A DNA stretch of 64,000 bases, from positions 16,462-80,461 of the forward strand of contig DIBY01000006.1 in NCBI GenBank assembly GCA_002415135.1, written 5' to 3'. The translations under genes were made by a program, and so were the position numbers. The notes beneath the pieces were generated by a model that worked only from the letters and a program-made list of their open reading frames with translations, had not been told where the DNA came from and made no database searches. Below, piece by piece: positions 8,486 to 17,190 of this stretch. Within the stretch, counting starts at the first letter, position 1. Each line of letters opens with the position of its first letter. The stretch comes from Flavobacteriales bacterium UBA5040. GTDB lineage: Bacteria; Bacteroidota; Bacteroidia; Flavobacteriales; Weeksellaceae.

Positions 8486-11038
8486 TTACCCACACTTACT
8501 ATTCCCGCAATTCTTGCAGGTTAAGCAACCTTCCTGATAAACCACCTGGTCAGAACCACAACTCGAACATTTTCCGGCAGCTTCTGTTCCATCGGCGATA
8601 TAGCGTTTTAAAGCACGTGCAACACCGGCTTTCCAGTTGTTGATGGATTCGGAATCGAGTTCTAAACGATTGATCAATTCAACCGCATTTTCAATCGGCA
8701 TTCCGTGACGTAAAGTTCCGGATATCAGTTTTGCATAATTCCAGAATTCAGGTTTGAACTTGTGTGAAAGTCCTTCAATCGTTGTTTTATACCCACGCTG
8801 ATTTTTGAATTGGAAATCATAACGGGATTTTCCATTCTCATCCTGATTCTTAATAATCACGCCATCGTTCACCCAACGTGGAACAGAAATACCTTCTTCA
8901 TCTTCCGCTAAACCAGTAAAGATTTCGTAAGGTTTGCCTTCAATTAAACCGACAAAAGCGATCCATTTTTCTTTATTATTTTGAAAACGAACGACGTCGG
9001 CTTCTAGAATGTGAGGTCTTTTTGTTGGGAAAACTGAAGTGATCATTTCAGGTTTTTCGTCTTTTTTCTCATCAGCCGAAATTAAAACTCCGGAACGAGA
9101 ACCGTCGCGATAGACCGTCACGCCTTTGCACCCAACTTCCCAGGCTTTAATATAAAGTTGGTTCACCAGTTCTTCCGTCGCATCATTCGGAACATTAATG
9201 GTCACCGAAATCGAATGATCCACCCATTTCTGAATCGAACCCTGCATTTCTACTTTGCTCAACCAATCTACATCGTTGGAAGTCGCTTTATAATACGGCG
9301 ATTGCTCAATAATTTTATTGAGTTCTTCTTGTGAATAATTTTTATCGGTGTCGATTCCATTTACTTCCATCCATTCTTTGAAACGGTGGTGAAAAACCAA
9401 ATATTCTTCCCAGGAATCGCCCACTTCATCTACAAAATCAACGCGAATATCCTGATCATTTGGATTTACTTTTCGACGTCTTTTATACACCGGCATAAAC
9501 ACCGGCTCAATTCCAGACGAGGTTTGTGACATCAAAGACGTACTTCCAGTCGGTGCAATCGTCAACAAAGCAATATTTCTTCTTCCGTATTTTTTCAGAT
9601 CTTCATACAATTCCGGATCAGCTTCTTTCATTCTTAAAATGAAAGGATTTTTCGCTTCTCTTTTGGCATCATAAATTGCAAACGCTCCTCTCTCTTTCGC
9701 CATTTCAACTGACGAACGATACGCTGCCAAAGCTAAAGTTTTATGAACTAAAGTGGAAAATTCATTTCCTTCTTTGCTTCCGTACTGAATTCCTAAAGCG
9801 GCCAGCATATCTCCTTCTGCCGTAATCCCAACGCCGGTTCGTCGTCCTTCAATTGTTTTGTAACGGATTTTTGTCCAAAGATTTTTCTCGGTTGCTTTGA
9901 TCTCATCTCCTTCCGGATCGGATTCAATCTTCGCCAGAATCGCATCGATTTTTTCAATTTCCAAATCGATGATATCATCCATCATTCTTTGAGCATAACC
10001 AACATGCTCGTGGAATAATTTAAAATTAAATTTCGCTTTTTTAGTAAATGGATCTTCAACGTAAGAGAAAAGATTCACCGCCAAAAGACGACAGGAGTCG
10101 TACGGACACAAAGGAATCTCACCACACGGATTCGTGGAAACCGTTTCGTAACCGAGATCTGCATAACAATCCGGCAAAGATTCATTAATAATGGTATCCC
10201 AGAAAAGAATTCCTGGTTCGGCAGATTTCCAGGCGTTGTGAATAATTTTACCCCACAAATCTGTGGCTTTTATTTCCTTTTGAAATTTCGGATTTGTACT
10301 GTGAATCGGATATTTTTGAATGTAATTTTCTTTATTGACAACGGCTTTCATAAAGTCGTCATCGATTCTCACTGAGATATTCGCTCCTGTAATTTTCCCT
10401 TGCTCCAATTTTGCATCAACAAAATCTTCAGAATCGGGATGATTTACAGAAACAGAAAGCATCAACGCACCGCGTCTTCCATCCTGCGCAACTTCACGCG
10501 TCGAGTTGGAATATCTTTCCATAAACGGAACCAAACCCGTGGAAGTTAAAGCAGAATTTTTCACTGCAGAACCTTTGGGACGAATATGAGAAAGATCGTG
10601 ACCTACTCCGCCACGGCGTTTCATCAGCTGAACCTGCTCTTCATCAATTTTCATGATACTTCCGTAAGAATCACTCTGCGTTCCGCTACCGATCACAAAA
10701 CAATTGGAAAGAGAAGCGATCTGGAAATCATTCCCAATTCCGGTCATCGGACTTCCTTGTGGAATGATGTATTTGAATTTTTTAATGAGATCAAAAACCT
10801 TTTCTTCAGAAAGTGCGTTTGGATAGTTCGCTTCAACTCTGGCAATTTCCGACGCAATCCGGTGGTGCATATCGTCTGGATTTTGCTCGTAAATATTTCC
10901 CTCTGAATCTTTTAAGGCATATTTACTCACCCAAACTTTGGCGGCTAAATCGTCACCATCGAAATATTGTAGAGATGATTGAATTGCTTCATCGTACGTA
11001 TAAGTTTTTGTTTTTTTTGATAAGAGTGTAGATTGCAT
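8486..11038 (-). CDS. nrdJ: Adenosylcobalamin-dependent ribonucleotide reductase (class II)
   Basis: An 850-residue class II ribonucleotide reductase, reducing ribonucleotides to deoxyribonucleotides using adenosylcobalamin as radical source, hence oxygen-independent. Visible are the first redox cysteine in SLSNCFVI (Cys113), the active-site STNPCGE (Asn303, Cys305, Glu307), the following Cys311/Cys316, the APTGSTS phosphate-binding loop, and a C-terminal ribbon with two CxxC pairs (CSSC, CKNC) typical of NrdJ and likely to re-reduce the active site or bind zinc. There is no N-terminal ATP cone. No nrdAB or nrdDG genes are in the window. The upstream region has a 15-base direct repeat (11090, 11155) that may be regulatory. 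The cell must make or import cobalamin. Confidence 0.95.
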   Translation of the reverse strand: MQSTLLSKKTKTYTYDEAIQSSLQYFDGDDLAAKVWVSKYALKDSEGNIYEQNPDDMHHRIASEIARVEANYPNALSEEKVFDLIKKFKYIIPQGSPMTGIGNDFQIASLSNCFVIGSGTQSDSYGSIMKIDEEQVQLMKRRGGVGHDLSHIRPKGSAVKNSALTSTGLVPFMERYSNSTREVAQDGRRGALMLSVSVNHPDSEDFVDAKLEQGKITGANISVRIDDDFMKAVVNKENYIQKYPIHSTNPKFQKEIKATDLWGKIIHNAWKSAEPGILFWDTIINESLPDCYADLGYETVSTNPCGEIPLCPYDSCRLLAVNLFSYVEDPFTKKAKFNFKLFHEHVGYAQRMMDDIIDLEIEKIDAILAKIESDPEGDEIKATEKNLWTKIRYKTIEGRRTGVGITAEGDMLAALGIQYGSKEGNEFSTLVHKTLALAAYRSSVEMAKERGAFAIYDAKREAKNPFILRMKEADPELYEDLKKYGRRNIALLTIAPTGSTSLMSQTSSGIEPVFMPVYKRRRKVNPNDQDIRVDFVDEVGDSWEEYLVFHHRFKEWMEVNGIDTDKNYSQEELNKIIEQSPYYKATSNDVDWLSKVEMQGSIQKWVDHSISVTINVPNDATEELVNQLYIKAWEVGCKGVTVYRDGSRSGVLISADEKKDEKPEMITSVFPTKRPHILEADVVRFQNNKEKWIAFVGLIEGKPYEIFTGLAEDEEGISVPRWVNDGVIIKNQDENGKSRYDFQFKNQRGYKTTIEGLSHKFKPEFWNYAKLISGTLRHGMPIENAVELINRLELDSESINNWKAGVARALKRYIADGTEAAGKCSSCGSDQVVYQEGCLTCKNCGNSKCG

Positions 11039-11089
11039 AATTATTTTTTTTGACGAAATAAATATACATAAGTATCTTTTAATAAAAAA

Positions 11090-11169
11090 AAGTTTACAAA
11101 AAATTTAATTTAAAATATTGATTATCAACATTATAAATATTTTTTAAAGTTAGAAAGTTTACAAAAAAT
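11090..11169 (-). promoter_or_regulatory. Paired 15-base direct repeats upstream of nrdJ
   Basis: AAGTTTACAAAAAAT occurs at 11090-11104 and again at 11155-11169, 65 bases apart, in the AT-rich region upstream of nrdJ. A short palindrome-like ATACATAAGTAT lies at 11065-11076. They could be operator sites, but AT-rich chance similarity is not excluded. Confidence 0.35.
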
Positions 11170-11273
11170 AAAAACTATTATATGAGTTAAATCATATATT
11201 TAAAAAATACATTTGTATTCCTTTAAATTAATTGTTGAATTAATTTAATAAGAATAAATTTTTAGTAATAGTA

Positions 11274-11771
11274 CTAATCTCCAATTATCAGGTAAAAGGT
11301 TATTTCGTAATCTGAAGTCCCTAGTAAGGTGTTCGCTGAATGCCATCTGTTTAATTCAGGCAATTTTAAAACTCTAACGATTTCATCTTTTAAACTTTCA
11401 TTATTAAAATTATAAATTTCGACATTTTCTATATTATTATGTTTTCCGATAATCATTATGATCTTAATATTAGCCGGTTTCGTAAACTTCTTAATTTTTA
11501 AATTATGATAAAAGTTTTTTCTAAACATATTATTTCCACCTGGATAAGTGGCCGGGAAAGTTTCATTATCATAATAACAGTTTAATTTTTTATCCCTGCA
11601 AGAATCTGAAAATTTCGCTACTCTCTCACTTTCCTTAACAAATAATATTGAATCAGATTTTGAAAATAAAACTTTTTCATTTAGAGTTGAAATTTCTATT
11701 AATTTTTCTTTATTTAAAAATGGGGAGCAAGAAAAAATAGTTATAAGAAAAAATGCACTTAAATATTTCAT
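11274..11771 (-). CDS. Lipoprotein with TonB-C-like terminal region
   Basis: A 165-residue predicted lipoprotein: a hydrophobic leader followed by the lipobox Cys15 in TIFSC. The last 80 residues (PANIKIIMIIG, a basic/Asn-rich turn, IVRVLKLPELNRW, ending FYLIIGD) have the beta-alpha-beta look of TonB C-terminal-like domains in Bacteroidota lipoproteins, but the similarity is weak. Its ATG overlaps the stop of the preceding glycosyltransferase by one base (TAATG), so it is translationally coupled to it. Function unknown. Confidence 0.7.
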   Translation of the reverse strand: MKYLSAFFLITIFSCSPFLNKEKLIEISTLNEKVLFSKSDSILFVKESERVAKFSDSCRDKKLNCYYDNETFPATYPGGNNMFRKNFYHNLKIKKFTKPANIKIIMIIGKHNNIENVEIYNFNNESLKDEIVRVLKLPELNRWHSANTLLGTSDYEITFYLIIGD

Positions 11772-12844
11772 TACAATCCTGTTAACATTTCTGTATAAAT
11801 CTCTAATATGATTTCTGTCGAAAATCGTGAAGAAATAGAATTTTTAATAGCGTCTTTATTATGAAGTTCCACGACACTCTTCAAAATTTTATCCGCAAAT
11901 TCCTGATCGTTTTGAATATTTGAAATTTCACCATTTATTCCTGGTTGTATGATTTCGGTAATTCCACCCGGACAATTATTGGCTAAAGAATAAGTTCCGC
12001 AAGCTCCGGCTTCTAACAAAACGTTCGGAAAACCTTCGTAACGGGAAGAGAGAATAAATAGATCGGCAAACTTTAAAAACTGATACGGATTTTTTTGCTG
12101 TCCGTGAAAGATGACATTTTCCAAACCCAAATCGGTTTTCATTTGATGCAATAAATCTTTGTCACGTCCATCTCCTAAAATATGGAGCAGGATCTTTTCA
12201 TCTTTTAAATGACTAAAAACTTTCAATAAATTATCAAAACCCTTTCTGGAAGATAGATTTCCGATGGCGACAACATTTTTACAATCATCTTTAAAAGTTT
12301 CAGGCTTTTCTGAAATCGCGAGTTTCTCATTAATAAATTCAAAATCAACTGGATTATTAATCTTGATCAACTTCTCTTTTTTAATATTAAAATTCTCAAT
12401 CAGATCATTTTGCATATCGTTGCTCTGACAAATAATCTTGTCATAGTTATTGTAGAATTTATAAAAAAACCGGATTTCCTTTCTGGTAACGTGCTTAGAA
12501 ACAACATTGGTTTCTCTGGCAATAAATTTTATTTTAGGAAAAAATTTAATAAATAGAGCCAGATAAGCATTCACTTCTCCAAAACCACTAAAAACAATAT
12601 CGGGTTTCCTTTTGCGAATTTCATTTAAGATCGGTTTTAAAGAATGGCGAATTCTAGGTGTTTTAATATCGATAATTTCTACATCATCTTTTAGAAATTC
12701 CAGATAACCACCTTCTTTTCTCAGCAGAAGAATTTTGGGTTCAAACTGCTCTCGAGGCAAATGATTGGCAATCGTGGTCACAATGCGTTCTGCACCGCCG
12801 GTTTCTAAATCTGGAAGAATAAAAATGATGGAGATTTTTTTCAT
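11771..12844 (-). CDS. Glycosyltransferase family 4 (GT-B fold)
   Basis: A 357-residue retaining glycosyltransferase. The N-terminal half opens with FILPDLETGGAERIV, typical of the GT4 acceptor-side loop. The C-terminal Rossmann half has the GNLSSRKGFDNLL donor-site segment, LHILGDG, and the SSRYEGFPNVLLEAGACG motif with the E-x7-E catalytic signature. Likely adds a sugar to a cell-surface polysaccharide or glycolipid at the cytoplasmic membrane. The frame is open 14 codons further upstream, but those codons cover two AACTTTGACAAAG repeats, so the ATG at 12842-12844 is chosen. It lies in a minus-strand row with recQ and a toxin-antitoxin pair upstream and a lipoprotein downstream. Confidence 0.9.
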   Translation of the reverse strand: MKKISIIFILPDLETGGAERIVTTIANHLPREQFEPKILLLRKEGGYLEFLKDDVEIIDIKTPRIRHSLKPILNEIRKRKPDIVFSGFGEVNAYLALFIKFFPKIKFIARETNVVSKHVTRKEIRFFYKFYNNYDKIICQSNDMQNDLIENFNIKKEKLIKINNPVDFEFINEKLAISEKPETFKDDCKNVVAIGNLSSRKGFDNLLKVFSHLKDEKILLHILGDGRDKDLLHQMKTDLGLENVIFHGQQKNPYQFLKFADLFILSSRYEGFPNVLLEAGACGTYSLANNCPGGITEIIQPGINGEISNIQNDQEFADKILKSVVELHNKDAIKNSISSRFSTEIILEIYTEMLTGL

Positions 12845-12855
12845 GCTTTTCTTAA

Positions 12856-12902
12856 AACTTTGACAAAGTTTACTCTCTTTACGCATTTAAACTTTGACAA
12901 AG
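12856..12902. repeat. Two AACTTTGACAAAG palindromic repeats
   Basis: AACTTTGACAAAGTT (12856-12870) is a near-perfect palindrome, and AACTTTGACAAAG recurs at 12890-12902. A third relative with longer arms is at 48042-48061. They lie in the 70-base gap between the toxin and the glycosyltransferase and are probably small REP-like elements. Confidence 0.5.
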
Positions 12903-12914
12903 CGAATCTATAAT

Positions 12915-13238
12915 TTACAACAATTCCGGAAAGTCTTGGGAGTGATTGTTTAAAATGTGATTGACGAGAAAACGATTATCTTTTTGATCGAAAAAAATAT
13001 ACCAAGTCGTCCTCTTATTCGCGCTATATTTTAAATATTTCTCACCATGTTTTTGAAATTTTACCGGAGAATTTTTCGAAATTGGAAAATTGATACTATT
13101 TTCTATGAATTCATAAATTTTATCTGCGTAATGATCGCAGTCGATTTTAAATCCAAAATAATCTTTTTCAAATAAAATCTGAATTAACTCTTCAATAGAC
13201 TTGTGAAATTCTTCCGAAAAAACAATTATTTCTTCCAA
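12915..13238 (-). CDS. RelE/ParE-family toxin-like protein
   Basis: A 107-residue basic protein with the size and pattern of RelE/ParE-superfamily toxins in Bacteroidota: an N-terminal helical hairpin (SEEFHKSIEELIQILF, DHYADKIYEFIE), then the strand block with KHGEKYLKY, RTTWYIFF and NRFLVNHILNNH. RelE/ParE members cleave mRNA on the ribosome or poison gyrase; which applies is unknown. The frame opens with a TTG (13236-13238) inside the antitoxin's last codons, a 13-base overlap typical of toxin-antitoxin pairs and suggesting translational coupling. Confidence 0.75.
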   Translation of the reverse strand: MEEIIVFSEEFHKSIEELIQILFEKDYFGFKIDCDHYADKIYEFIENSINFPISKNSPVKFQKHGEKYLKYSANKRTTWYIFFDQKDNRFLVNHILNNHSQDFPELL

Positions 13239-13612
13239 GGTAAATTTTCTAGAAAAGCATGTGTTCTTTTTCGAGATTCTTCTGAACTGATTCCTTTTTC
13301 AAATCTTTCATCAAAATCATCTTTCACCGTATATTCCGATTGCGTATCCGAAACTACTGAAGTAGATTCCTCCGGGTCTATCGTTTCCAAATGAGCTGCA
13401 ATATTTTCCATCAGCTCATCAGACGTCATTCCCGCTGCAAACTGTTGATCGAAATTATCCTCAATTACATTTTCAGAATTGATATCAGCTATTAATGAAG
13501 TTGACTCCATACCATTTTTCATATCCAATATCTTTTGAAGAATTTCCAAATCGAATGAGTTTTCTATCCAATCAATCAACTCATTTTTAATATCTATCAT
13601 TGATTTTTCCAT
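13226..13612 (-). CDS. Antitoxin with duplicated C-terminal module
   Basis: A 128-residue acidic protein immediately upstream of and overlapping the toxin gene. An N-terminal helical part (residues 1-35, DWIENSFDLEILQKILD) is followed by two copies of a 46-residue unit: residues 36-81 and 82-127. Shared positions include ESTS, D-x-x-S-E-x-x-x-x-D-x-F-D-x-x-F and G-(M/I)-(T/S)-S-(D/E)-E. The second copy ends in LENLPWK, a tail common in Bacteroidota antitoxins of RelE/ParE-type toxins, so each unit may be a toxin-binding segment. It starts 9 bases after the recQ stop, so it may be read with recQ as well as from its own promoter. Confidence 0.75.
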   Translation of the reverse strand: MEKSMIDIKNELIDWIENSFDLEILQKILDMKNGMESTSLIADINSENVIEDNFDQQFAAGMTSDELMENIAAHLETIDPEESTSVVSDTQSEYTVKDDFDERFEKGISSEESRKRTHAFLENLPWKK

Positions 13613-13621
13613 GGCTCACAT

Positions 13622-15826
13622 TTAATTGGCTACATCAGAGATAAACTTGATTCGCAACATTCGGACTTCTTCATCACTTAGATCATCACCGAATTCTGCC
13701 AAAAGAACTTTCATACTGTCACTTTCAGATTCGCCCATAAAAGTCATAAAATCCTCTACAATATCTTCATCGAAATTTTCATCGATGTAATAATTAATAT
13801 TCAATTTAGTACCTTGATAAACAATACGTTCCATCTCTTTCAATAGATCATCCATTGAAATATTTTTTGCCTTAGCGATATCTTCTAAATCGATCTTTTT
13901 ATCCGTGCTTTGAATGATGAAAACTTTATGACTGGACTTATTGGCGACCGTTTTCATCACCATATCCTGAGTTCTTTCTATTTCGTTTTCTTCGACGTAT
14001 TTTTTGATAAAATCAGCGAATTCTTTTCCGTACTTCTTGGCTTTCCCTTCACCAACTCCGTAAATTTTTCCTATCTCTTCAATATTAATAGGATATTGCA
14101 CGGTCATGTCTTCCATGCTTGGATCCATAAAAACCGTGTAAGGAGGAATGCCGTATTTCTTGGCCACTTTTTTACGCAAATCTTTCAGCTGACCAAAAAG
14201 CACTTCATCCATACCGCCCACGGAATCGGTTTGAACTTTATCTGAATCTGCTTTGGTTTGTTCCAAATTATATTCCCGATCCTCAGCAATAAAAAATTCA
14301 GTATCCTTTTTAGAGGAAAGCGCTTTCTTTCCTTTTTCAGTCAATTTTAAAACACCGTACGTCTCAATATCTTTCTGCAAAAAATTCTGTACAGAGGCCT
14401 GGCGAATAATTGATTTCCAGAAGTTTTCTGTTTCTTTCTTACCGATACCAAAATGTTTGGTCGCTTCTAACTTGTAAGATTTAGTGACAGGATTTTCTTT
14501 ACCAACAATCACCGAAATCAGATCTTTTGTTTTGAATTTCTCTTCCAGTTCCTTCACTAAAGTAAGAACCAGTTTCAATTCTTTCGAAGCATCTTTTAAT
14601 TTTGGTGGATTGGTCGAGTTATCACACATTTGCGCACCGTCACCAGTTACAGGATCGAACTGCTCTCCAAAATAGTAGAGAATATATTGTCTTCTACTCA
14701 TTGAAGTTTCGACATAGCCAACTACTTCATTTAAAAGCTGTAGTCCAATTTCTCTTTCGGAAACGGGTTTTTGAGCTAAGAATTTTTCTAATTTTTCAAT
14801 ATCTTTTGGATCGTAAAAGGCCAAACAGTAGCCTTCGCCGCCGTCTCTTCCGGCACGTCCGGTTTCCTGATAATAACTTTCCAACGATTTTGGAATATCA
14901 TAATGAATTACGAAACGCACATCTGGTTTATCGATTCCCATTCCGAAGGCGATCGTAGCGACAATAACGTCTGCGTCTTCCATCAGAAATTTATCCTGAT
15001 TCATCACTCTGGTTTTTTGATCTAATCCTGCGTGGTAGGGCAAGGCATTAATTCCGTTGACCTGAAGAACTTGTGCAAACTCTTCTACTTTCCTACGACT
15101 TAAGCAGTAAACAATTCCAGTTTTTCCTTTTCTGGCATTGATAAATTTTACAATTTCCCTGTCGATATTTACTTTCGGTCTTACTTCATAATAAAGATTG
15201 GGTCGGTTAAAACTTTCCTTAAAAACCAGCGCATTGCTCATTCCCAAAGTTTTCTGAATATCGTCCTGAACTTTTGGAGTTGCCGTCGCTGTTAAAGCGA
15301 TTACCGGAACATCTGCAATTTTATCAATGATACTTTTTAAGTTTCTGTATTCCGGACGGAAATCGTGACCCCATTCTGAGATACAATGTGCCTCATCAAT
15401 CGCGACGAATGAAATTTCCACCTCTCTCAGAAACTCTTGATACTCCTCTTTAATTAAAGATTCTGGGGCAACGTATAATAATTTGGTAACGCCCGATTTA
15501 ATATCATCGAAAACCTGTTTTGTCTGGGTTTTATTGAGCGAAGAATTAAGAACGTGAGCGATTCCTTCAACGGAAGAAAGTCCATTGATGGCATCAACCT
15601 GATTTTTCATCAAAGCGATCAATGGTGAAACTACGATTGCAGTTCCTTCAGAAATTAATGCTGGAAGCTGATAACAAAGGGATTTTCCTCCACCAGTTGG
15701 CATTAAAACAAAAACATCGTCACCCTTCATCAGGGTTTTTATAATTTCTTCTTGTTGACCTTTAAATTTTGAGAAACCGAAATATTTTTTTAGTTCTTTA
15801 GATAAATCGGTATTGTGTGTGTTCAT
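13622..15826 (-). CDS. recQ: ATP-dependent DNA helicase RecQ
   Basis: A 734-residue RecQ helicase that unwinds DNA 3'-5' in recombination and repair of stalled forks. Motif I TGGGKS (Lys48), motif II DEAH, the aromatic-rich HCISEWGHDFRPEYR, TATAT (motif III), motif V ATIAFGMGIDKPDVR and motif VI QETGRAGRDG are all present. The RQC zinc-binding cysteines are reduced: the window shows only an MCDN-type Cys where four are usual, as in other flavobacterial RecQ. An HRDC-like domain (IPPYTVFMD, IYGVGEGKAKKYG) and an acidic extension follow. Divergent from kdsD. Confidence 0.95.
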   Translation of the reverse strand: MNTHNTDLSKELKKYFGFSKFKGQQEEIIKTLMKGDDVFVLMPTGGGKSLCYQLPALISEGTAIVVSPLIALMKNQVDAINGLSSVEGIAHVLNSSLNKTQTKQVFDDIKSGVTKLLYVAPESLIKEEYQEFLREVEISFVAIDEAHCISEWGHDFRPEYRNLKSIIDKIADVPVIALTATATPKVQDDIQKTLGMSNALVFKESFNRPNLYYEVRPKVNIDREIVKFINARKGKTGIVYCLSRRKVEEFAQVLQVNGINALPYHAGLDQKTRVMNQDKFLMEDADVIVATIAFGMGIDKPDVRFVIHYDIPKSLESYYQETGRAGRDGGEGYCLAFYDPKDIEKLEKFLAQKPVSEREIGLQLLNEVVGYVETSMSRRQYILYYFGEQFDPVTGDGAQMCDNSTNPPKLKDASKELKLVLTLVKELEEKFKTKDLISVIVGKENPVTKSYKLEATKHFGIGKKETENFWKSIIRQASVQNFLQKDIETYGVLKLTEKGKKALSSKKDTEFFIAEDREYNLEQTKADSDKVQTDSVGGMDEVLFGQLKDLRKKVAKKYGIPPYTVFMDPSMEDMTVQYPINIEEIGKIYGVGEGKAKKYGKEFADFIKKYVEENEIERTQDMVMKTVANKSSHKVFIIQSTDKKIDLEDIAKAKNISMDDLLKEMERIVYQGTKLNINYYIDENFDEDIVEDFMTFMGESESDSMKVLLAEFGDDLSDEEVRMLRIKFISDVAN

Positions 15827-16115
15827 CTTTAAATTGACATTTTTTAGAGCAGCATTTATTTGTAGAACATCGTCATCTTCACTCTGCCTGAAAATTTGAA
15901 ATTTAGCTTATGTTCTAATATTTGTTTCCTAAATTTGCATATTAATCAAAGTTAATTAATAATTACCACATTTAAAAAAAATGGTATTTATTTTTGATTA
16001 AGTTTCCATTTAATATTTTAGTATTTTATAGGATAATCAAGATGTTAACGATTTATTTAATAAATAATTGAGACTGAGACTGACTATTTCCTTTTAAAAA
16101 TGACGTACCCATTTT

Positions 16116-17075
16116 ATGAACAATCCGCAAATCCTTCAAATTGCAAAAGATGCTCTCTCTATCGAAATTGCAGAACTTGAACTTTTGAAAAACCGCTTAG
16201 ACGACCAATTTCTAAAAGCTGTAGAAATTATAAATTCAGCAAAAGGAAAGCTCATCATTGTAGGTATCGGAAAATCTGCACATGTCGGAAATAAAATGGT
16301 AGCAACCCTAAACTCTACGGGAACGCCATCGCAATTTCTTCACGCTTCAGAAGCGATTCATGGTGACTTGGGCGTGATTCAGAAAACGGATGTGGTTTTA
16401 TGTATTTCGAATTCGGGCAACTCTCCAGAGATCGTAACACTGGCACCATTTCTCAAAGACTATTCATCCAGTTTAATTGGAATGACTGGAAATTTAAACA
16501 GCAAACTCGCTGAATTTTCAGATGTAGTTCTCAATACTTTTGTCGAAAAAGAAGCTTGCCCAATTAAATTAGCTCCTACGAGTTCCACTACAGTTCAAAT
16601 GGCTCTAGGCGATGCATTAGCTGTTTGTTTAATGGAATTAAATGGCTTCAAAGAAACCGATTTTGCAAAATTTCATCCTGGTGGAAGTTTAGGCAAGAAT
16701 TTAACCGCCAAGGTGGAACAATTTTTATCACCACAAAAACCACAGGTTTCAGAAGACGCTAATCTTAGAGATATCATTATTTCGGTGAGCAGTTCAAAAC
16801 ATGGGATTACAGTCGTTACGCATGGCGAGGAAATAATTGGAGTGATTACCGATGGAGATTTACGCAGAATGTTGATGAGTGATCAGGATTTATCGAAGTT
16901 CATCGCTAAAGATATTATGAGTCTCAATCCTAAAAGTGTTGACAAAAACTCGTTAGCAAAAGAAGCCATGCAAATTTTAAAAGATAAAAATATTGGTCAA
17001 CTCATCGTGACCGAGCAGGGAAAATATTATGGAATTATCGACATTCACAGGCTTTTAGATGAAGGAATCAATTGA
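16116..17075 (+). CDS. kdsD: D-arabinose-5-phosphate isomerase (KpsF/GutQ family)
   Basis: A 319-residue sugar-phosphate isomerase converting ribulose-5-phosphate to arabinose-5-phosphate, the first step toward Kdo of lipopolysaccharide. The SIS domain (about residues 35-170) shows VGIGKSAHVGNKMVATLNSTGTPS and the SNSGNSPE loop; FHPGGSLGK precedes two CBS domains (about 205-319). Length is normal for KdsD. tatC follows after 115 bases and is probably co-transcribed; recQ is divergent. Confidence 0.93.
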   Translation: MNNPQILQIAKDALSIEIAELELLKNRLDDQFLKAVEIINSAKGKLIIVGIGKSAHVGNKMVATLNSTGTPSQFLHASEAIHGDLGVIQKTDVVLCISNSGNSPEIVTLAPFLKDYSSSLIGMTGNLNSKLAEFSDVVLNTFVEKEACPIKLAPTSSTTVQMALGDALAVCLMELNGFKETDFAKFHPGGSLGKNLTAKVEQFLSPQKPQVSEDANLRDIIISVSSSKHGITVVTHGEEIIGVITDGDLRRMLMSDQDLSKFIAKDIMSLNPKSVDKNSLAKEAMQILKDKNIGQLIVTEQGKYYGIIDIHRLLDEGIN

Positions 17076-17190
17076 TTATAAATTCAAATGATTTAAACGT
17101 TATTCGCTAATAATTAATTAATTTCGCAACTTTAATAGATTGGTGATCATTTTGAGTCACCGATTAAGCAACTAAAAAACTATAAATTTC

